Shown one piece after another: positions 1 through 4,177 of a DNA stretch of 8,180 nucleotides (its first letter is position 1; each line of letters begins with the position of its first letter). The notes beneath the pieces are model-generated. The model did not search any database. It was given only the letters and a program-made list of their open reading frames with translations, and was not told the origin of the DNA. A program made the translations under genes and the position numbers. This stretch comes from Dehalococcoidia bacterium (GTDB lineage Bacteria; Chloroflexota; Dehalococcoidia; Lucifugimonadales; SHYF01): positions 1 through 8,180 of the forward strand of contig SHYF01000068.1 in NCBI GenBank assembly GCA_009692985.1, given 5' to 3'.

Positions 1-17
1 GAGGGGGATAGAAAGAA

Positions 18-74
18 GCTGGGGGATACCCCCAGACCCACAGCAGAAGGGGCTTTGCCCCCTCTGCACTCCCC
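18..74 (+). repeat. GC-rich intergenic hairpin repeat, copy A
   Basis: Two adjacent hairpins are visible. The first is CTGGGGGATACCCCCAG at 19-35 (7-bp arms, loop ATA). The second is CAGA-A-GGGGC / GCCCC-C-TCTG at 44-66 (one mismatch, loop TTT). The block ends in ACTCCCC at 68-74. A shorter copy lies in opposite orientation at 1212-1247. This looks like a short non-coding, REP/MITE-like element; no T-tract follows, so a terminator role is not indicated. Confidence 0.6.
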
Positions 75-157
75 AAGGAGCAAAATCCCAAACAGCTTCT
101 GACACTGTGGTTGGGTTAGACCATGCAAAACAGGCATTCCCAGACAGGCACAATACA

Positions 158-186
158 TTGCGCCGCCTACAGGCTTTCGGTAGAAT
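158..186 (+). promoter_or_regulatory. Candidate sigma70-type promoter for the MetE-like pair
   Basis: A -35-like TTGCGC (158-163) is separated by exactly 17 bp from a -10-like TAGAAT (181-186), a 5/6 match to TATAAT. The predicted transcription start near 193 would leave a leader of about 44 nt before the TTG start at 237. The -35 box matches only its TTG core, so this is a prediction. No recognisable SAM or cobalamin riboswitch was seen in 1-236. Confidence 0.4.
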
Positions 187-236
187 AGAGTGTCCGTGAT
201 TAAAAATTGTCACCCTTCAATTTGGAGAGCCAACTC

Positions 237-1211
237 TTGATTACCACCGTAGTCGGCAACTATCCCAAAATAGGGCCAGGCACCACGGCCCCAAGCCTGC
301 GCAACGCCATCGGCCAGTTTGACCAGGGGCGCATCACACTGGAACAGCTTCAGCAGGTGGAGGATGATGTGACCAAGGAGGCCATCCAGGAGCAGGTGGA
401 TGCAGGTATAGACCTGGTGACAGACGGGCATATTCGCTGGGACGACGGCCAGACCTATCTGGCTCAGCGTATCAAGGGCTTCACAATCAACGGCCTCATC
501 CGTTACTTCGATTCCAACACGTACTACCGGCACCCAATAGCCCAGGCCAAGGTGGCGTGGGATGGCCCCATCACAGTCAAAGATTACAGGTTCGCGGTGG
601 CGCACAGCTCCAAGCCGGTCAAGGCAGTCATCACAGGGCCGTACACCCTGGCCAGGCTGTCCCAGCAGGGGTGCTATGCAGACCTGCGCACCCTGGCGCT
701 GGAGTTGGCGCAGGTGCTGAACCAGGAGGCGCTGGCGTTGCAGGCAGATGGAGCGCCTGTCATCCAGTTCGACGAGCCGGCAATCCTGAAGTACAAAGAG
801 GACATGCCTCTGCTTCAGAAGGCTTCAGAGATAGTTACCCGCGGGCTGCGCACCAAGACGGCGCTCTGCACCTACTTCAAGGATGCGTCTGGCCTGACAC
901 CTGCTCTGTACAGCCTACCGTTTCAGGTGATTGGACTGGACTTTGCATGGGGGCCTGGCAACTTCGACTTGCTGGATGGCTTCCCAAAGGACAAGGAGCT
1001 GGCCGTGGGCCTGCTGGACGCCCGCAACACGCGGTTGGAGCCGGTGGATGAGATAGTGGCGGCGGTGCGGCGGGTTAGCCGCCATGTCCCGCTGGAGCGG
1101 TTGCACCTGAGCACAAGCTGTGGCCTGGACTTTCTGCCAAGGCAGAACGCCCGCCAAAAGCTGGCACGGCTGGTGGAAGGGGCACGCAAAGCCCAGGAGG
1201 TGCTGGGATAA
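237..1211 (+). CDS. MetE-like protein resembling the N-terminal half of cobalamin-independent methionine synthase
   Basis: This is a 324-aa barrel protein of the cobalamin-independent methionine synthase superfamily. I place the start at TTG 237: GGAGAG (224-229) sits 7 nt upstream, and the product then opens MITTVVGNYPK, like its neighbour's LLTTSVGSFPK. A TTG at 207 would add 10 residues with no clear ribosome site. Visible landmarks are ITGPYTLA (132-139), QFDEPA (177-182), CTYF (211-214), GLLDARN (258-264) and STSCG (292-296). The TYF, GL-x-x-x-RN and SC signatures match the N-terminal half of E. coli MetE better than the C-terminal half. Two of four zinc ligands are replaced: A209 for His and A237 for Glu, with C211 and C295 kept. 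It therefore probably does not activate homocysteine itself and may bind the methyl donor or support the next gene's product. The exact role is inference. Confidence 0.85.
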   Translation: MITTVVGNYPKIGPGTTAPSLRNAIGQFDQGRITLEQLQQVEDDVTKEAIQEQVDAGIDLVTDGHIRWDDGQTYLAQRIKGFTINGLIRYFDSNTYYRHPIAQAKVAWDGPITVKDYRFAVAHSSKPVKAVITGPYTLARLSQQGCYADLRTLALELAQVLNQEALALQADGAPVIQFDEPAILKYKEDMPLLQKASEIVTRGLRTKTALCTYFKDASGLTPALYSLPFQVIGLDFAWGPGNFDLLDGFPKDKELAVGLLDARNTRLEPVDEIVAAVRRVSRHVPLERLHLSTSCGLDFLPRQNARQKLARLVEGARKAQEVLG

Positions 1212-1247
1212 GGGGAGTCCAGAGGGGGTCTGGGGGATACCCCCAGA
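1212..1247 (-). repeat. GC-rich intergenic hairpin repeat, copy B (inverted, shortened)
   Basis: Read on the minus strand, this block gives CTGGGGGTATCCCCCAG followed by ACCCCCTCTGGACTCCCC. These are the two ends of copy A (18-74) without the roughly 19 nt that carry its second hairpin. It starts one base after the stop codon of the upstream MetE-like gene, so copies A and B flank that gene as inverted repeats. Confidence 0.6.
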
Positions 1248-1259
1248 TATTCTTCTCAC

Positions 1260-1282
1260 CCCCCTTCCTGGCAGGAAGGGGG
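1260..1282. repeat. Perfect 11-bp inverted repeat (intergenic hairpin)
   Basis: CCCCCTTCCTG (1260-1270) and CAGGAAGGGGG (1272-1282) are perfect reverse complements around a single G. No T-tract follows on either strand, so an intrinsic terminator is unlikely. The hairpin lies between the two MetE-like genes and could be part of a larger composite repeat with 1212-1247 or an mRNA-stabilising stem. The rest of 1283-1362 shows only the ribosome site of the next gene. Confidence 0.55.
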
Positions 1283-1362
1283 CCAGGGGGATAGTCGGTC
1301 GAAGGAGCTATACATCACTTTGCTAAGAGCGGCGCAACTTTGGGAGGAATGGAGAAGTCGTA

Positions 1363-2337
1363 ATGACTAAAGGTCTACTTACCACGTCCGTCGGCAGCTT
1401 TCCAAAACCGGACTACCTGATGAGCGCTCGCAACAAACACTCCCGGGGCGAAATGTCCGACCAGGAGCTGCAACTGCTGGAGCGCCAGGCCACGCAGGAG
1501 TGGGTGCGCCTGCAGGAGGAGCTGGGCATAGACATCCTGGTAGACGGCGAGATGTACCGTGGCGACATGGTGGAGTATTTCGCGCAGAACATGAAGGGGT
1601 TCAAGATAAGCGGCCTGGTGCGCTCCTACGGCAACCGGTACTACCGCAAGCCCATCGCTGTGGGGCCGGTAGGCCGCACCGCCGCAATCACAATCGAATG
1701 GTGGAAGTACACCCAGAGCCTTACCAAGCGGCCTGTCAAGGGAATGATCACCGGCCCATACACGATTGCCGACTGGTCATTCAACGAGCACTACCCCTCG
1801 CGTGAGGCGTTCATCCTGGACCTGGCACGCGCCGTTCACGATGAGGCGCTTGATCTGGAACGCGCCGGAGCCAAGTACATCCAGATAGACGAGCCGGCCA
1901 TATCCACCAGACCCGAAGAGATGGAGCTGGCATCCCGGGCACTTGGCATTGTCACCAAAGGGCTGAAGGCCCACACCATCACCCACATCTGCTATGGCGA
2001 TTTCGGCCTAGTCTATGACCGCCTGGTCAACCTGCCGGTGGACAACCTGGACCTGGAGCTGGCCAACAGCAATTTCGACCTGCTAGAGATGTTCCGCCAG
2101 CATCCCACCAAAAAGGCCATGTCAATGGGCGTGACGGATGTCCATACCCACGTAATCGAAACGGTGGAGCTTATCAAGGAGCGCATCAAGCGGGGGCTAA
2201 AGGTCTTCCCGCCAGATCGCCTCTACATAGACCCCGACTGCGGCTTGAAGACACGTACCGAAGAGGAGTCCCTGGGCAAGCTGCGCAACATGATGACGGC
2301 GGTGCGAGAAGTGAAGCAGGAGATGGGGATAGAGTAG
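1363..2337 (+). CDS. MetE-like methionine synthase, catalytic (C-terminal-half) protein
   Basis: This 324-aa protein corresponds to the catalytic C-terminal half of cobalamin-independent methionine synthase, which transfers a methyl group to homocysteine in the cytoplasm. The zinc ligands are H208, C210, E232 and C293; their spacing (2, 22, 61) equals that of E. coli H641, C643, E665 and C726. Also conserved are GSFP (11-14), the homocysteine-binding Glu in DGE (E63), DMVEYF (68-73), VKGMITGPYTI (125-135), IQIDEPA (173-179) and DPDCGLKTR (290-298). The ATG has GGAG 8 nt upstream. It lacks the fused N-terminal half of standard MetE (about 750 aa), but a separate gene resembling that half lies 151 bp upstream, so the pair may be a split MetE. 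Alternatives are a folate-independent core-MetE (Mes-type) enzyme using a corrinoid methyl donor, or another thiol methyltransferase of this family. Confidence 0.88.
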   Translation: MTKGLLTTSVGSFPKPDYLMSARNKHSRGEMSDQELQLLERQATQEWVRLQEELGIDILVDGEMYRGDMVEYFAQNMKGFKISGLVRSYGNRYYRKPIAVGPVGRTAAITIEWWKYTQSLTKRPVKGMITGPYTIADWSFNEHYPSREAFILDLARAVHDEALDLERAGAKYIQIDEPAISTRPEEMELASRALGIVTKGLKAHTITHICYGDFGLVYDRLVNLPVDNLDLELANSNFDLLEMFRQHPTKKAMSMGVTDVHTHVIETVELIKERIKRGLKVFPPDRLYIDPDCGLKTRTEEESLGKLRNMMTAVREVKQEMGIE

Positions 2338-2348
2338 GGGTGTTTTCA

Positions 2349-3110
2349 CTACGAAGGGCATAGCAGCTCTGCGTATATCTTCTGGGTTTCAGGTGAAGGG
2401 TCCGAGCCTAGCTCCTCCGCAAATAGCAAACGGCAACTTTCGTAGACGCGCAGCGCCTCGGCGCGGTTTCCCAGCGCGACATGAATACGCATGAGACGCT
2501 GGTAGCCCGTTTCACGATATGGCTCCATCGCAACGCTTTCACGGGCCGCCCCAAGAGCCAGAGATGGCTCCCCATTTTGCAACCATATTTCAGACAGGCA
2601 GTCGAGCGCCCGTATTAGTATGCTGTCCAGCCGAGCACGCTCGCGACTGATCCATTCAGCCTCCTCTCCGCCAAGAAACGGCTGGCGCGCCGTGATGGCG
2701 GCAATGTTGCTTGGCGCTCACGCGCCTTTCCAGTCGTTGGAACGTACCATTCCCTCCGCCTGATCTATCGCCTCGGCTGCGGCCTCCCTGTCTATCCAGG
2801 TGCCATCGCCGACTTGAAGGAGATAGCCCCCAGAGGCGACAGCTAACGTCATTGGGACCGACGGTCCTATTCCGTTCAATAACCCGCGCAGCTTGCTAAT
2901 CAAAGCGTTCAGCGCCGTTTCCCGGGATGGCGGAAGCGTTTCCGGCCAAAGAGCATCGGCAAGCTCGGCACGCGTCATGGGTCGCTGGCGATGGCAGATT
3001 AGATAAGCAAACAAGATACGGCCCTGGCGGCCCGGGAATTGTTGCTCATCCACAAACCTTCCTGCACTTTCAATGTACATCCGCCCAGTTATGTACACAC
3101 GCGTGGACAC
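2349..3110 (-). pseudogene. SARP/BTAD-family transcriptional regulator interrupted by an in-frame TGA
   Basis: The minus-strand frame runs from GTG 3110 to TAG at 2349-2351 (253 codons before the terminal stop) with a single TGA at 2718-2720 (codon 131). Residues 1-100 form an OmpR-type winged helix (PGRQGRILFAYL, TRAELADALWP, ALNALISKLRGLL). After the TGA, in the same frame, comes a BTAD domain (about 105-250: RQPFLGGEEAEWI, ALGNRAEALRVYE, EELGSDPSPET). Family members commonly read A-W-A-P at the interruption, so TGG (Trp) to TGA is the simplest explanation. GGAGG lies 9 nt before the GTG, supporting the start. The full product would be a small SARP-type activator binding direct repeats; such repeats occur just upstream. 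The 130-residue fragment still contains the DNA-binding domain. A sequencing error is possible. Confidence 0.85.
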
Positions 3111-3120
3111 TCAGCCAAAC

Positions 3121-3149
3121 CTCCAATGATTCTCCAACTTTGCGCCAAT
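3121..3149 (+). promoter_or_regulatory. Three 11-bp-phased direct repeats, putative SARP operator
   Basis: CTCCAAT (3121-3127), CTCCAAC (3132-3138) and CGCCAAT (3143-3149) start exactly 11 bp apart, placing them on the same DNA face. SARP regulators are known to bind heptameric direct repeats with this period, the last one about 8 bp before the -10 box. The repeats lie between the divergent SARP pseudogene and the three-gene small operon. The first repeat overlaps the reverse complement of the regulator's own ribosome site, so some of its sequence may be constrained for that reason. Confidence 0.5.
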
Positions 3150-3159
3150 GGGCATGCTG

Positions 3160-3165
3160 TATTTT
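3160..3165 (+). promoter_or_regulatory. Candidate -10 box (TATTTT) for the small-gene operon
   Basis: TATTTT lies 10 bp after the last direct repeat; an alternative register, TGTATT at 3158-3163, is exactly 8 bp after it. No good -35 hexamer is present, as expected for an activator-dependent promoter. On the opposite strand the same bases give CAAAAT (3161-3166), 17 bp from TTGTGT (3184-3189), a weak candidate promoter for the regulator. The two promoters would then overlap. Confidence 0.35.
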
Positions 3166-3209
3166 GACACCACGGGTTGATTCACACAAGAAGAAAGGAG
3201 GAGTTCACT

Positions 3210-3491
3210 ATGACTGGACGGAATCGGTTACCGGTTGGGAAGTTTCTGGATGACCTGCCAAAGGCGGTGTACGTGGTGACGCATGTTCTGTTCCTGGGTA
3301 TCGGCGTCTGGCTTTGGGCCCGGGCACGCGGCAACGATCTGCCATATTCGGAAGCTCTGCTTCTGTATTCGATCTCGCAGATAGTCTTCTTCGGCTATTT
3401 TGCGAATCTGATCACCATGAAAATGGCGGTCCTTGCAGAGCAGACGCTCATGATAGTAATGGTGCTCTGGATCATACTGCAGGCAGCATAA
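3210..3491 (+). CDS. Small membrane protein with three predicted transmembrane helices
   Basis: This is a 93-aa protein that I do not recognise. The start at ATG 3210 is fixed by a near-perfect AAGGAGG (3195-3201) 8 nt upstream; an in-frame ATG at 3177 lacks such a site. A short charged N-terminus (MTGRNRLPVGKFLDDLP) precedes three hydrophobic segments at about 19-37 (AVYVVTHVLFLGIGVWLWA), 46-66 (LLLYSISQIVFFGYFANLI region) and 70-91 (AVLAEQTLMIVMVLWIIL region). Loops are short and there is no signal-peptide cleavage site or known catalytic motif. It is the first gene of a same-strand set with a tautomerase-like enzyme (74 bp downstream) and a DUF1059 protein, and lies immediately downstream of the putative SARP operator. 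Function is unknown; an inner-membrane location is inferred from hydropathy. Confidence 0.75.
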   Translation: MTGRNRLPVGKFLDDLPKAVYVVTHVLFLGIGVWLWARARGNDLPYSEALLLYSISQIVFFGYFANLITMKMAVLAEQTLMIVMVLWIILQAA

Positions 3492-3565
3492 CACCACTTA
3501 CCCGCAGGATAGAAAGTCTCACAAGTTTGCAACAACACAAGCAACAAGTCGAAAAGGAGTTTGAT

Positions 3566-3787
3566 ATGCCACTTATTCAAGTCAAGCTGATCGAGAGTGT
3601 ATTCTCTGAGGGCCAGAAGCACGAAATGCTCAGAAAGCTGACCGACACTATGGTTTCTATCGAAGGGGAGAACCTGCGTCCAGTCACCTGGGTCATTGTA
3701 GAAGAGGTCAGGAGCGGCGACTGGGGCATTGGCGGCAAAGGCCTGACCACATCTGATGTGAAAGCGTTAGCCGCCGGAAAGGCGTAG
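3566..3787 (+). CDS. 4-oxalocrotonate tautomerase-like protein
   Basis: This is a 73-aa protein of the tautomerase superfamily, whose small members assemble as oligomers and use the N-terminal proline, exposed after Met removal, as catalytic base. It starts MPLIQVKLIESVF, keeping Pro1, and carries the family signature VIVEEV..GDWGIGGK near residues 43-58. The positions of Arg11 and Arg39 in Pseudomonas 4-oxalocrotonate tautomerase are occupied by non-Arg residues here (Val/Phe and Trp/Thr). The aromatic Phe50 position is Trp. Substrate is therefore unlikely to be 4-oxalocrotonate and cannot be named. AAAAGGAG (3552-3559) lies 6 nt before the ATG. It is probably cotranscribed with the membrane-protein gene upstream and the DUF1059 gene 32 bp downstream. 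Confidence 0.88.
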   Translation: MPLIQVKLIESVFSEGQKHEMLRKLTDTMVSIEGENLRPVTWVIVEEVRSGDWGIGGKGLTTSDVKALAAGKA

Positions 3788-3819
3788 ACTCTGCTAAAAA
3801 GCTCCAGGAGGCATGGGAA

Positions 3820-3969
3820 ATGGCCAAGATATTCACGTGTGAATGCGGAGTAGTGATCAAGGGTCGGGACGATAATGACCTGGTGCGTCAGGCCCAGCGC
3901 CATGCCCGCGAAGTGCACCGGATCCAGATCACCAGAGAACAGGTCTTGGCCATGGCCCGGCCGGAATAG
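3820..3969 (+). CDS. DUF1059 family small protein
   Basis: This is a 49-aa protein matching the DUF1059 pattern: a short N-terminal CEC pair (TCECG, residues 6-10), then a central DDNDLVRQAQRHAREVH and a C-terminal ITREQVLAMARPE. The two cysteines (C7, C9) and H29/H33 could bind a metal, but this is inference; the family has no established function. The start at ATG 3820 is chosen because AGGAGG (3806-3811) lies 8 nt upstream and the reading frame gives the family match; an overlapping ATG at 3813 is in another frame. It follows the tautomerase gene by 32 bp and is directly followed by a strong hairpin at 3972-4016, making it the likely last gene of the operon. Confidence 0.87.
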   Translation: MAKIFTCECGVVIKGRDDNDLVRQAQRHAREVHRIQITREQVLAMARPE

Positions 3970-3971
3970 TT

Positions 3972-4016
3972 CGGGAGTGCGACATCTCTATCTTCGCTGA
4001 TGATGTCGCACTCCCG
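3972..4016 (+). terminator. Perfect 15-bp stem hairpin after the small-gene operon
   Basis: CGGGAGTGCGACATC (3972-3986) and GATGTCGCACTCCCG (4002-4016) are exact reverse complements with a 15-nt loop. The stem starts three bases after the DUF1059 stop. Only a weak pyrimidine stretch (CTTCTCC) follows rather than a U-tract, so it could terminate inefficiently or protect the mRNA 3' end. The region 4017-4105 shows nothing else convincing. Confidence 0.65.
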
Positions 4017-4106
4017 CTTCTCCAGTGGCCAGGGAAATGATCAAGGAGACCGAGATGTACCATCAGGCTCACCACGAGCGTCCGACCACGACCTACGTGG
4101 CAGAAG

Positions 4107-4137
4107 AAAAACCGAACCCCCGACTTGAGCCGGGGGT
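4107..4137 (-). terminator. Rho-independent terminator of hppA
   Basis: On the minus strand, ACCCCCGGC (4137-4129) pairs with GTCGGGGGT (4124-4116) around the loop TCAA, with one G-U wobble. A short AACC/GGTT outer stem is possible. A run of five T follows at 4111-4107. It begins about 40 nt after the hppA stop codon. Confidence 0.8.
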
Positions 4138-4177
4138 CTGGGTTGTAGATTCTGGTTGCAGAGGCTGTCGCCGTCTT

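Noticed and set aside
1..236. Riboswitch (SAM or cobalamin type) ahead of the MetE-like pair
   Set aside because: The leader predicted from the promoter is only about 44 nt and no characteristic conserved riboswitch boxes were seen; the visible hairpins are part of a repeat shared with 1212-1247.
557..1051. 164-codon alternative frame within the first MetE-like gene
   Set aside because: It is fully contained in a well-supported gene on the same strand and has low-complexity Ala/Gly/His composition.
2349..2582. BTAD fragment as a separate functional gene starting at TTG 2582
   Set aside because: It is in the same frame as the upstream regulator frame, the sequence between continues the BTAD domain without a gap, and no ribosome site precedes the TTG.
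2718..2720. Genome-wide recoding of TGA as Trp
   Set aside because: The other genes in the window use TGG for Trp and have no internal TGA.
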